From NCBI GenBank assembly GCA_003339415.1, contig PDHQ01000001.1, forward strand, positions 683,857 through 747,856: a DNA stretch of 64,000 nt, in the 5' to 3' direction. Below the pieces are notes generated by a model, which was given only the letters and a program-made list of their open reading frames with translations, had not been told where the DNA came from and made no database searches. Each line of letters begins with the position of its first letter. Within the stretch, counting starts at the first letter, position 1. This stretch comes from Ophiocordyceps camponoti-saundersi (nom. inval.). Taxonomy: Eukaryota > Ascomycota > Sordariomycetes > Hypocreales > Ophiocordycipitaceae. Made by a program: the position numbers and the translations under genes. Shown in pieces: positions 1 through 10,616 of the stretch.

Positions 1-3000
1 CAATAGCTCTGCCGTCATTTCGTCCGCCTCCCACTTTCTCGTCGCCGGCAGCCAGCCGTCGCGCGCCGATGCCAGCCGCAGCAGCATGGCAAAGTATGCC
101 TCGGACGAATGGTCCAGACTGACGAGCAGCGACGCCTGGCTGCATACCACAACTCGTCAGTCAAGACTCAAAAACACCAGGTGAGGGGAAAGTAAGTGGC
201 CAATGCTTTCTCACCTCTCTTCCAGCGCCAATGCCAGCGCCGCCTGTGCCTCCGGCCGCACGCGATCCAGCCTCTCGGCCGCCAACGACATGACCCGCGG
301 CAACAGCCTTCCCACCGAGTCTGGCCGCTCCCGCAACGCCCGCAGCGCCCCGACACGCACGTGCGAGCCAACGTCTCCCCGCGCGTTGGTCGTGTAGTCG
401 CTCAGTCCCTGTTCCACGATGCCGAGGAAGCGCTCCGGGCGGGCCTGCATGGCGCCGCTGCTCACCAGACTGGCCAGCAGCGCCACCTTGGTGTCGATGT
501 CGTCATCTGCCTCCCACCGTGCCAACAGGGCCTCGCATATAATCTCCTCCTGCTTCTGATTCTGCTGCTGCTGCTGCTGCTCGGCTAGAGGCACCAGTGC
601 TAGGCCCAGCGCCCGAAAGTAGCCGTAACCTCCCCTCTTGGCCGCCGTCTTCCGCCGCGCCACGTCGGCCCACGTCCGTACCATCTTGTCGCGCTCCTCT
701 GTCGGGCTGAAGACGAGGAGCATCAGCGCCGCCGACGACGCCCACTCGATCGTGTCCGGCTCGTTGTAGCCCAGCCACGTCGGGATAGCAGCTCGTAGTT
801 GTGACAGGAAGCCGACGACATCGGCGTCGTCCGCTGGCGTGTCGGCGTTCCAGGCCGAGACTAGCTGGGCGCGGCCTTCCGGTGACGGCGACAGGAGCTC
901 CGCGCCCGGGCGGAGCTGCGCGTGCGGCTGTGTCTTGGCCTGCACCACGGGGCACAGGGCTACGACGAGCCGGGCGGCGCCCTCAGCCACCAGCTCGGGT
1001 TTGTTGCGACGGTCATTGCGACAATCTGCCAGCAGACCTGAAGCCGAGCGCAGCATCTCGCCCATCCAAGCAGTCGTTTTCGCGTCGCGATGCGCCGGGC
1101 CAATGCGCGGGACCATCTGGTCGATGACGGAAGCGAGACACAAAAGCAGGCCGTGCAGCTCCTGCACCTGACGGTTGGCAAGCGCTTCGATCAGTCCCGT
1201 CAGTCGGAGAGCGGAAGCCTGCAGCAGCCCTACCTCGCCGTTCGACGACGACGACGGTAACGACGACGGTGACGACGGTGACTGCTCAGCAGCCAGGAGG
1301 CCATAGACGGCGGCGGCGGCGCGTCGCCAGGGAGCGTGGGCATCGCCGACGCCGCGCCAGCCCAGGATTCCGTCGACGAGGGCGTCGGCATAGCAGGGGG
1401 AGAGGCGGGCGGCTGCAACGGCCACGTCGGCCACGGCTCGCGATCGGCGGGCGACGGCGTGGTAGTCGACCGTCTGGACGAGGGCGATACCCTGGCAGAT
1501 CGTATCCGGGTGACGGCCGATGAGCTCCTGGAGGGCTGCCGAGGCGCCGCGACGGATGTTACCGGCCGGGTCGAGCGAGGCCGTCAGTACCAATTCTGTA
1601 GCCAGCAGCTGTAGAACGGAGCAGGTAGAAGCGGCTCCGTCGGCCTCGGCGGCGGCGGTGGCGGGGACAGCGAGCAGTTCGCGGCTGGTGTAACGGCGGG
1701 CCGTAGCCCAGACACCGAAACAGGCGGCGTCACGGACGTTGGCGCCGACGCTACTGCCGGCCGTGCTCCGCTTCTCGAACGACAGGCCGAGGCGCAGGGC
1801 GCGCAGGATGGGCGCGAGCCGGGTCGCCGGCGGGGAGCGACGGAACAGCAGGTGGGACAGGGTGAGCATTAGGCCGTGCCATTCGAGGGGGTCGACGGCG
1901 GACAGGTCTCGGACACCGGGCCGGTACTGGTTGTTGTGGAGAACATTACGGTCGAGGGCGTCGAGAACGGCGTCGACAACCTGGGAGGCCATGAGCGGGG
2001 CTAGTCGGAGGGTGACGAGGCTCAGGGCCTTGCTGGCAGCTAGCCTGACGGGGGTGTCGTTGTCGGCGAGACTCTCGAGGAAATGGCCGATGGTTGTCTC
2101 GACGACGTCGGTCGTTGATGATGATGATGATGATGATGTAGTTGACGTCGCGGCAGACTTGCGCAGCAGCGAGACGACGACGCATCGCATCACCTTGAGA
2201 ATCGCTTTCCGGGCCGGGGCGAGCGAAACCAGAGACCGCGATAAGTCGTCCTCACCGAGCGTCAGTCGGTGGACGGCGCCAAAGATGGTATGCAAGTGGG
2301 CGTCCACGTCGGACGTCTCGGCGGCCGAGGTCAGCAGAGCAGCGAGGAAAGACAGCAGGCCGAGGTAGAACCAGATATTCTCAGTCGGCCGCGGCGGCGA
2401 CTCGCTCGGCCGAAGCGATGCCAGAGCCCAAGACACGAGGGCGTCTACGAGGCCGAGCTGCTGCATGTCACGGCGCAGCGCAAGTCTGACGAGCAGCGCC
2501 TTTGCGGCATCGTGCTCCTTTCCCGGGACGGCGAGGTAGCGCATTGCCAGCGGTATCAGCCGGGCTGCGATGCCGGGCATGTTACTAGGCCACACGAAGG
2601 CGGCGACGGGGGCGAGATGGTCGTCATCGACGTCGGCGGATGAGATGGTAGCGAGATCGAAGGGTGCGAGGAGAAGGTGCGAAAGCCACAGCAGAACAAC
2701 GTATCTCTGCTCCCATTGCCACTCGTTGTCATTGGCCGCCTCAATGGCGCCGAGCAGGACTTCGAGACAACGGACGTCGACGGGTAGAAAGCGAATGACC
2801 ACTTTTTCGCCGCGGACCTTGCAGAGGGCGTATAGTATCCGACAGAGCGCATATTCCAGCAACTGAGGCCGGGGGGGAGATGAGGAGGAGTAGCAGTCGA
2901 GGTAGGCGTCGGCAAGGAGGGGAATCCAAGTCGATAGATGGGGGTCTAAAAGCTGCGGCAGCTCCTGAAAGAGATCAAGCGTCTTTTTTTCTCGATTGAT

Positions 3001-3204
3001 TGTCTCAGTCAGTTTGCGTCAATCATAATAGCATTCAAAGAAGAGGCTGACCTTGGCCGCCGTCTCCATCCGGCTCCGTATCCGAGCAGCATTATGGCGG
3101 CGTCTGGAGCGGACGAGACGACCAACGGCGGCGTTGATGTCATTGATGAGGTCGGCCGAGAGTTTGCGAAGCTTGATGTCTGCGTCTGCGTCGGGGGCGT
3201 CCAT
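1..3204 (-). CDS. Tubulin-folding cofactor D (TBCD / Cin1 / Alp1), 3' end missing
   Basis: Chaperone that takes beta-tubulin from cofactor A and, with cofactors C and E, assembles or dissociates alpha/beta-tubulin dimers in the cytosol. Exons read 3204-3052, 2982-215 and 139 to beyond the left edge. Both junctions have GT/AG ends and keep frame (phase 0, then phase 2). The N-terminal part carries the family block around CKVRGEKVV, followed by RYVVLLWLSHLLLAPFD; the rest is alpha-helical HEAT/ARM-type repeat, as expected for cofactor D. About 1,020 residues are present, against roughly 1,100-1,200 in the family, so only the last part is lost. Low-complexity insertions include a Ser/Thr run (about 2,105-2,135) and a Gln run (about 560-590). 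Start ATG at 3204 is the first in frame and opens a conserved-looking Asp-rich N terminus. Family identity is confident; exon borders are inferred. Confidence 0.88.
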
Positions 3205-3814
3205 GGCGGTAGAGGAGAGACGAGAGGTTCATCTGATAGCTTGGGTTGACAGAGGAGAGGTTTTCCTTGTCTGCTGGAGGCGAGGTGAAGTTGACGATGG
3301 GGGAAATGTGTGGCTACAGGGTAGGTAGTTGTGCCGTGATTTACATGATCGACCTCACCATCATCCTGTGTACTTTTAATGACTGACGTGTCGGCACAGG
3401 TAAGAAAAAATAGAAGGTATAGAGCAATTTTTGACTGATTTTTCTTGAACTGTTTCTGTATTTTCTCTCTTTTCTGTCTGTCTGTCTGTGATTTATCTTG
3501 TCCTGTTTTTGTGAATCGAGGCCTATTATCGGTAGAAGAAAAAGGGGGCAGAAAAAAATTGAGACATAGAAGGAAGAAGAAGAAGAAGAAGAAGAAGAAG
3601 AAAGGAGAAGAGGATTAAACCAAAAGAGGAATATAACAAATCGTCTTCTGAAAGGGGGGCGGGTAAAGGGGGGGGGGGAGAAGGAGATAACAGATTCGGA
3701 TGAACATAACATCATGAAGATCAAGACGATCAGAACGATCAAAAGATCATCAGAATCAAGATCAAGATCGAAAAGAAATAGAAAAGAAAAGGGGAGAAAA
3801 AAACCACATTTTTT
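3205..3814. other. Intergenic: TBCD promoter and GH76 3' flank
   Basis: This stretch holds no credible gene. It contains the TBCD upstream region (right of 3204), an AAG microsatellite, a G run at about 3,667-3,679 and A-rich sequence just past the GH76 stop. Confidence 0.6.
3571..3603. repeat. (AAG)n microsatellite
   Basis: About ten tandem AAG units in non-coding DNA between TBCD and the GH76 gene. Confidence 0.9.
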
Positions 3815-5023
3815 TCAGGCCACGGCAACGGCAGCAACAAGAGCATCAAGCGCACTACTCTGCGAAGGCCCCGTCGCCGCGATATAAGGCCCAGCCCAAG
3901 CCGGACCGAGCAGACTAGCACCAGCAGCCCGGTCCTTTTCCCATACGGACCTGGCATTTCTCAGGATGAAGTCGCGGTACTTGCCGTCGGGCTTCCGCTG
4001 CGCGAGGTAGAGGTATCGCAGGTTGCGGATGAAGATGCCTTTGAATTGCTGGCCGTCTTTGCCGCAGTTTCCCGCCTTCGTCTCGCAGTTGTCGACTTCG
4101 TGCAGGATGCCGTCCTTTCCCTGAAGAGGTGACGATAGCGCCGCGTCGGCGAAGGCTGCTGCCCTGTCGAGGAGACGCCTCTCTCCCGAAGCGCGGGACA
4201 TCTCGACGAGAGCCCCGATGATGACGCCCTGGTTGTAAGTCCAAGTAGGTAAGCCGTTGTTCTTGCAGGTCCCGTCAAGGCCATCGTTGACGAGACCGTT
4301 CCTGTTCACCATGCCGCTCTTCTCAAACCATGTCCATTGGGCGCGCGCCAGAGAAAGGTAATCGACCGGCTGTTTCGGCATCCGGTTGGCGAGGGAGGCG
4401 GCGACGGCGAAGAAGAGCTGGTTCGCGATCGAGTTGACGTATTTCCTCTCCTTGTTCCAGAAGATTCCGCCACCGCACGGCGTTCCGCTCCCGGTCTGCA
4501 TATCCTTGAAGAGCGAGGCCGCAGCCTCGAGGTATTGCCTATCGCCCGAAACATCATAAGCCCGGATCCAAGCGAGAGCCCACCAGCCCTCATCGTCGTA
4601 AAACTCATTGATGAAGTCGTCGAAGCCGCGCTTGGCGAACTCGCGCTTAGCCATGCATCCGCCGCGGTTATCGAGGCAGTAGGTGGACGAGACGCGGCCG
4701 TTTTTCATCATGGCTTTCACCGTCCGCACGTCCGTCTTTTGCGCCTGGATGAAGGTGTTGCGGAGGTAGCCGCCGACGTTGATGGCGTTGGCGGCCGCGA
4801 GGTCAATGGCGGCGAAGTCGGCCATTGTGGTGATGGCGTTGGCGCTGTTCCACCAGGCATCGTCGTAGACGCCGGTTTGGACGTTGTAGAAGCGGTCGTT
4901 GAGGGCCTTGATGGCTTCGGATGTTTGGTTGATGAAGACTGCGCGCGATGCTGCTTCTTGGTCTGAGGCAGCCAATGATGCAGTTGTCGCGAGAGCCAGA
5001 GCAGCTCCGAGCTGGAGCAACAT
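3815..5023 (-). CDS. Secreted GH76 family alpha-1,6-mannanase-like protein
   Basis: A single-exon 402-residue protein. The N terminus is a clear signal peptide (MLLQLGAALALATTASLAAS). The body matches GH76, the family of fungal DCW1/DFG5 wall proteins and bacterial endo-alpha-1,6-mannanases: a DDAWWNSANAITTMADF block near residue 53, the paired acidic motif DDEGWW near residue 142 (the GH76 catalytic Asp pair), CGGGIFWN near residue 184 and NSIANQLFFAVAASLA after it. The likely role is cleaving or transferring alpha-1,6-mannan in the wall or on GPI glycans. The C terminus is Ala/Val-rich after a Ser pair (residues about 388-402), which might be a short GPI signal but is weak. Start chosen because it is the first ATG and gives the signal peptide. 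The upstream minus strand has TATA-rich DNA around 5,177-5,200. Confidence 0.88.
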   Translation of the reverse strand: MLLQLGAALALATTASLAASDQEAASRAVFINQTSEAIKALNDRFYNVQTGVYDDAWWNSANAITTMADFAAIDLAAANAINVGGYLRNTFIQAQKTDVRTVKAMMKNGRVSSTYCLDNRGGCMAKREFAKRGFDDFINEFYDDEGWWALAWIRAYDVSGDRQYLEAAASLFKDMQTGSGTPCGGGIFWNKERKYVNSIANQLFFAVAASLANRMPKQPVDYLSLARAQWTWFEKSGMVNRNGLVNDGLDGTCKNNGLPTWTYNQGVIIGALVEMSRASGERRLLDRAAAFADAALSSPLQGKDGILHEVDNCETKAGNCGKDGQQFKGIFIRNLRYLYLAQRKPDGKYRDFILRNARSVWEKDRAAGASLLGPAWAGPYIAATGPSQSSALDALVAAVAVA

Positions 5024-6704
5024 TTCTTTTTTTCTTCTTCTTCCTCCCTCTCTCTCACTCTCCTCCTTTCTGCTTTCTCCTTTGAGATTTCGATCTGTCT
5101 TTTCTCACTCACAGTCTCTCTTCCTCTCTCACGCACGCACACACAACACTGTCTCCCTAGTACACCGAGTAGATGGTAGATATATATAGGTGACAATATA
5201 TACCTGCAAATCTCGTGAGCGAATCTTCCCGTGCGGATTGTCTTGTTATCGTATTTAATTGTATGTGCCGTGTGTCGTGTGTATTGTGTCTTGTGATCGT
5301 AAGCGTGAGCGTGAGTTGCGAGTGAGTGAGTGTGAATGTGTCGTCCAAACGTCCCAAAGAGTGTGCGCGTGATATATATAGGAGTAGGTAGAGTAGATAA
5401 CAACCTATACACCTTATTCTTCCTCTTCTCACCGCGTGACAGCTCAAGCCAGCACACAAGAGCAACAATGACAAGGGGAAAACCACACACGAGACGGAAA
5501 AATACGAACAGGAAGGGGGGCGGGAAGAGGAAGCAAAGAAAAACCTGTTCCCCTTTTGCTTCTATAGAACAGCTCAGAAGACGAGGAAACAAAAGAACAA
5601 TAAGGTACAATACAATAAGTCAAAGAGGGGGGGAAAAAAAGAAGGGGAATAGACAAGGGAAAAAGGGGCGCCGCAAGAAAACAATAAGTCGACGCCCCCA
5701 TCTGGAACAATGCGGAATGCCGCCCCAACACACGGCAACCGGCGCTGCAGCGACGGCCCGGCGCGGGGGGGGGAGTTGGAAAAAAAAAACCATCATTCTT
5801 GGTTGATGAAAACAGCCCGAGATTACCAAGGGAGCTGGCTGTCTAAGTATCTATCAACCTGTGTGCTAGGATTTGTGCTCTTTACCTACTGCTAGGGTAA
5901 AAGGTATCAGCTTGTGCATAACGCGAGTATCCATGGATTTATATATGTAGGTAACCTATATATGCAATGTGTTTTACATCTTTCAACTTGAAGAGAAGGG
6001 AGAGGGATAATGCCGTCATCATCTTGTTTAAACTTTACCTACATACATACATCTTCAGCACGACAAGGGGAGAGAAGGGAAAAAGGAAAAGGAAAGGGAA
6101 AGGGAAAGGAGACGAGGCAGTATAATCACTTGATGATCAACAAATCACTTTTTTCTTTCCTTTCTCCTTTTTCGTCACCGTCACTCTCTTGTTTCAGACC
6201 GGTTGAAACCGTGGTCGTTGGTGGGTGGCCTGGGGTAACGGATCCGGGATGCGGTCTGGCTGTGAACACGACCCAGCACATGCGACCGGGCTTCTTGCTC
6301 TTCTCTGCTCTTCTCTGCTCTGCTTACCTACCAGGTAGGTAGTTTTCTTCTCCCCTGATAGAGTCCCCTTAATAACATCCGGATCGACATGTCCCCCCCC
6401 TCCCCCTTATTCAGCCTCCCGGATTCCCGGATTCCTCGAACACGGGATATTCGACCGAGTTAATTGGCCTGTATGTTCGGCACCTGTAGGCTGTAGCTCC
6501 AGGTGGTCACCTATTAGGGTAGGGATCATCATCGTTACCATCACCATCACCACCATCACGGGCATCACCAATCAAGATCGTCACCCTCGTATTCGTACAG
6601 CGGAACAATCCGATCCTCCCAAACAAAAAAAAGGAAAGGAAGAAACAAGAAACGGAATTTAGAAAGAAGAAAAAAGCAAGCAGGAAAAAGGATTATTGAA
6701 AAAA

Positions 6705-6747
6705 ATCACCATCATCGTCATCATCATCATTATTATTATCACCATCA
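6705..6747. repeat. (CAT)n/(ATT)n microsatellite
   Basis: Imperfect tandem CAT then ATT trinucleotides in non-coding DNA. Confidence 0.85.
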
Positions 6748-6800
6748 CAGGCTTCCACAAACTCACATGGCATATATACAGATTACCACCCCGTATGTAC

Positions 6801-6849
6801 ACAGACACAGACACACGCTCACACTCACACACACACACACACACACACC
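6801..6849. repeat. (CA)n dinucleotide repeat
   Basis: Imperfect CA-rich start followed by an uninterrupted CA run over about the last 24 bases. Confidence 0.88.
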
Positions 6850-7373
6850 CCGTCGGGCCGTCAGCCCGTCACCGCCCGCCCACCACAAACTCAAGCTTAT
6901 CGCCGGCTCATCCTGATTCCTCCTCCCGCTCCTCCTCCACCTCACACCTCACACCTCATACCTCACCACCCCTCCTCACGCCATGCCACGCTGATCATGT
7001 TTCACAAACAACCAAGATGCCTTTCTTCCTTTTCTCTTCCCGCTGCTGCTGCCGCCGCCACCTCATCATCGCCCCCCTTTTCCCCCCCCTTCTCTCACCT
7101 CGTCACCTCGTCACCTCCAACGTCTCCTCCAACGTCTCCCCCGCCTCTTCTCAAATCATCATCTCTTCCGTTCCCCTGAGTAACAAACCGGCATTCCGCG
7201 AGCCGCCTCCATCTGTTCATCTATCCATACATCCACGCATGGAGTATGTACATACATAGAATACCTAGGTATGCCGTATAAACGGATTTGTGTCTGTGTT
7301 AGTATCATGTGTGTAGTATGCAGCCAGGAATGCATCTATTGTCTCTCGGCATTCGCATGCCACATACAGGCGC

Positions 7374-7397
7374 ACATACATACATACATACATACAT
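7374..7397. repeat. (CATA)n tetranucleotide repeat
   Basis: Tandem CATA units. Looser CATA/GTAC-type repeats continue to about 7,460. Confidence 0.85.
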
Positions 7398-7510
7398 CAT
7401 CACATATCCGTACACACCTGCATATACACATCCGTACATACATACCTATTTACATGCACACATATGTAAGGCAGGTGAAAACCGTTTCAACCCGCTGCCG
7501 AATCCATCAT

Positions 7511-7559
7511 GCCGCCGCCGCCGCCGCCGCCGCCGCTGCCGCCGCCACTGCCGCCGCCG
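7511..7559. repeat. (GCC)n microsatellite
   Basis: A run of GCC trinucleotides, with two interruptions, in the 3' flank of the SH3 protein gene. Confidence 0.85.
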
Positions 7560-7778
7560 ATGCTCCGGCCCGCTTCTCGGACGCCACGCCTCAGTTGTCC
7601 TACCCCACCCCTCCCCGGTGACGTGTCTTGACCACTCGTCGTCATCGTATGCCATCTTCCGCCCGGCTCGGACCCTTTCCAAGTCGCACAGCCGTACATT
7701 AAATCCCTCTCTTTTTTTTTGGGTTTACACCTCTTCCCAAGAGCTTTCTTGCTGTATCCAGTGGTCGCCCCGCCCCCC

Positions 7779-10248
7779 TCAGCTTGTCCTCGACGATGCC
7801 GCCCGCAGGCTGAACCCCGCCGTATCGCGGCTGCTCGTCGACTCGGCGATGCTCGATGGCCTGCACGACTTGCGCACAGAAAGCTTGGTAAACACCGACG
7901 TCTTACTTCTCTCCTGTGTCGGGCTGCTCTGCTCCAGCGGTTCCGCCTCCAGCTCCTGCACCGTCCCCATGTCGATAAAGGCCCGCGGGAAGATGCCCCA
8001 TTTGCCTCGCGAGTTGGTCCCGGACCAGCACCAATGTTCGCGATACGGCCCTGGCGTCCTCGTCAGCCGAAACGAATCCGCCACTCTTCTCGGCATCATC
8101 AATCATCATGAGGAGTTCTTTCTCCCCCTCCGACTGAGTGAGTACACCGGAGCCCATGGTAGAAAAGTACTCACAGCCAATGTTGAAAATGGTCTCGTTC
8201 TTGCCAAACTTGAGCCATTCCCCCCTCTCCCTGTCCTTGGGCGCAAACTTCCACCTCGCCTTGGCAAAGACGAGGCTCGACCCGCCCATCTTTATGTCCG
8301 ACGGCGGCGGCGGATCCAGCCTGACGATGTCCGTCGGCACCGACTCGAACGCGCCGTCATGCCACGCAAACATCCATTCCCCCTTGTAAGCGCGCGGCCA
8401 GCGGATGCCCGTGATGCTCGCCCCCTGCGCCAGCTCCAACGCCAGCGACCGGTCGGGCGGCTGCCGCTTGTTGTGCATCTGCCGCGCCTCTGCCCTGGTC
8501 GTGCCCGTCGGCCGCCCGGAAATGTCGGCCCGGTTCTCGTGCGCCGGGTGCTTCGTCTGTGGGCTCTGCAGGTGGATGTCGTAGTCGTTGCGCAGCAGCG
8601 GCGGCACCTCCGGGCCCTCTACCACCTTGATCCCGGGCACTTGCGGCAGCGGTCGCGGGTGGCGCGCCAGGTGGTTGAAGAGGGCTTGTGTCGAGAAGAA
8701 GACGGTGGCGTCGCTGGCGTCGAGCGTGTGACCCTGGTGGATGCAGAAGACGCAGCCGTACGGGACGTCATCGGACCTCTTGGCCGCGAGGTGACTCTTT
8801 TGCAGGAAGCGCAGACGATAGGTGATGCCCGCCTTTGTCGCATAGTTGCCGTCGTCTGCGTCGAAATGTCAGCGTCTGTGTCTACCCAGTGTCGTTTCTC
8901 CCTCTCCCTGCTTCCCTATTCATCTTGTCTTTCGTCTTTTCTCTCAAGGTTTCATGTCCCTGGTCAAGCCCTCGCTCTTATCTCCCTGGAACCCTGAATT
9001 TTTCTCTCAAACCAAGGGAGAGGTTGAAAAAAAAAAAGACTGACCCTGCTTCTTGACGTCACTCTCGATGTTGCGGTTGTCGAGCTCAAAGTAACAGCCG
9101 GTACAGCGGGCAACGACGCGGGAGAGTGTCCTCTGCACCGACTTTTGCATCAGCTTGACTCCCATCTCGCCCTTGACGACCTCCTTGGCACCTTCGCAAA
9201 ACCCCTTGTGCAGGTAAAAGGAGCTCGAGGCGCTGATGGTCGAATGTTTGGCCAGGGAGGGAAAGCCCGTCGACTTTGGTTTTGGTGTCGGTGGCTCGAC
9301 CGGTATCAGACCATCGTCATACGGCTTTCCCGTGTCGGGAACCTCGAGCCCCGGAGAGGGCGGCGGGACGAGCGGGTAGCGAGGGGCTCCCCGCTGCAGT
9401 CCGGAGGACGACGAGGCCTCCTCCGGGTGCGGATCTCGCGGTCTCGTCGTGGGCAGCGGATTCAATCGGGGCTTGCGGATGATGGGCGACATGTAGCCCC
9501 TTCGGAGGGATGGATCGACCGGGGACTCGGGTCTCGGACCCTTGGGGCCCATGGGGTCGTAATCGCTATCGTCGCTATCGTGGTGGCGTTCTCGCATGAA
9601 TCGCTCCAGTTCGTTGGTGGCGATCCTCACACTGTCCACGCCGGTGGGCGGGCGTGACGAGACGGAGGGGGCAAGAGGTGGCTGGGGAGGTAGGCCCGGC
9701 AACGAGAGTGGCGACGAGGGCGGCGACATGAGAAGTCTGTCCTCTTCTCTGGGCTGCAGCCAGACTCTCATGTTGGTGAGGATGGTGAAGATCCTGACGG
9801 CCGCCTTTCGAGACTGGGCCTCGAGCTGGGCATATTTTGTGGCGTCGAAGCCGGCTGGCTCGACGTATTTGTCGAAGACCCAGATGAGCCCGATGAGCAT
9901 TTCGCGGTGACTTTGAATCTCGTCTGTCAGGAGGGAAAAAGGGGGTGTGAGTGTGAATGTCAGTGTGCGTGTGCCACGAGTTGCACAGAGAGAGCCCGAG
10001 GGACGGAGAGGGGAGGAGGAGGGTATCATACCGTTCTTCTGTAGCGCATCAACAAACCCATGACCGAATTGCCTGTAGTTATCGCGGCAAACGGGAGCGA
10101 TACGAACGAGTGCGCGCTCGCCCTCTTGAATGAGGCTTTCCGCCGTCATGAGCATCGTATGCGAGTTGCCAGCATTGCGGGCTGCCGTCTTTGCCTTTTC
10201 GACGATTTCGCAAAATGGCGATACGACATGATCGACGACGTGATCCAT
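7779..10248 (-). CDS. SH3-domain protein with central Cys/His motif (function unknown)
   Basis: Four exons: 10248-10032, 9923-9045, 8855-8175 and 8050-7779. All junctions are phase 1 with GT/AG ends and near-consensus branch sites (for example CTGACAG before 9923 and GCTGAC before 8855), giving 682 residues. Residues 1-130 are helical and carry EIVEKAKTAARNAG. The middle is Pro/Ser-rich and disordered. A CTGCYF ... YGCVFC ... H ... H pattern near residues 350-420 could bind zinc. The C terminus reads as an SH3 domain: a Trp-Cys-Trp core followed by KWGIFPRAFID, matching the usual WW..GLFPxNYV block. It is probably a cytoplasmic adaptor. The start ATG at 10248 is the last in frame before simple-sequence DNA, a gap and G runs, so an upstream exon could be missing. 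Not recognised as a named gene. Confidence 0.75.
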
Positions 10249-10300
10249 GTCTATTCCGTGGGGGGGTAAGACGAAGGACGCTGCGGGGAGACGGTGCGGG

Positions 10301-10377
10301 GGGGGGGGAAGGGAGAGGAGGGGAGGGGGGGGGGGGGGGGGGGAGGGGGGGGGGGGGGGGGGAGAAGGGGGAGGGGA
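10301..10377. repeat. G-rich run left of the assembly gap
   Basis: Nearly pure G with a few A interruptions, ending exactly at the run of Ns. It may be a G-quadruplex-forming repeat or a base-calling or assembly artefact. Confidence 0.85.
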
Positions 10378-10387
10378 NNNNNNNNNN
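10378..10387. other. Assembly gap of 10 N
   Basis: Ten undefined bases. The fixed short length suggests a scaffolding placeholder rather than a measured gap. Confidence 0.99.
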
Positions 10388-10546
10388 GCCTCTTTGTTTG
10401 TGTGCGATCCCATGTCTGTGTTCAGTGTTTGGTGCTGATCCAGTGCAAGTGCAAGTTGATGGCCGCCCCCCCCCCCCCCCAGCAGCGCTGTAATTTCACG
10501 AGTAAACCGGTCACCCGCCCCTAATTTACAGGGGGGGGGGGGGGGG
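10388..10546. repeat. 159-bp segment duplicated from 37,927-38,086
   Basis: It begins directly after the gap and ends inside a G run. It matches 37,927-38,086 base for base, apart from one C/A difference at the edge of the internal C run and about one base of difference in the terminal G run. The right-hand copy has unique flanks on both sides and this one has none, so this copy is probably misplaced. Confidence 0.92.
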
Positions 10547-10555
10547 CGGGGGGGT

Positions 10556-10616
<61 letters not shown>
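10547..10616. repeat. Long G homopolymer
   Basis: Almost uninterrupted G for about 70 bases, including an unbroken stretch of roughly 50, directly right of the duplicated segment. Confidence 0.9.

Larger units (their letters stand above)
5024..7778. other. Intergenic, 2.75 kb, repeat-rich
   Basis: No gene is supported: open frames on both strands are low-complexity and show no family features. The left part is the GH76 promoter side, with CT/GA-rich tracts and TATATATA at about 5,177-5,200 and 5,370-5,380. The right part carries CAT/ATT, CA, CATA and GCC microsatellites and lies downstream of the SH3 protein gene. Confidence 0.6.

Noticed and set aside
7309..8997. 562-codon plus-strand frame over the SH3 gene
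   Set aside because: It is antisense to exons with real domain features; its own translation is Arg/Pro-rich without any motif.
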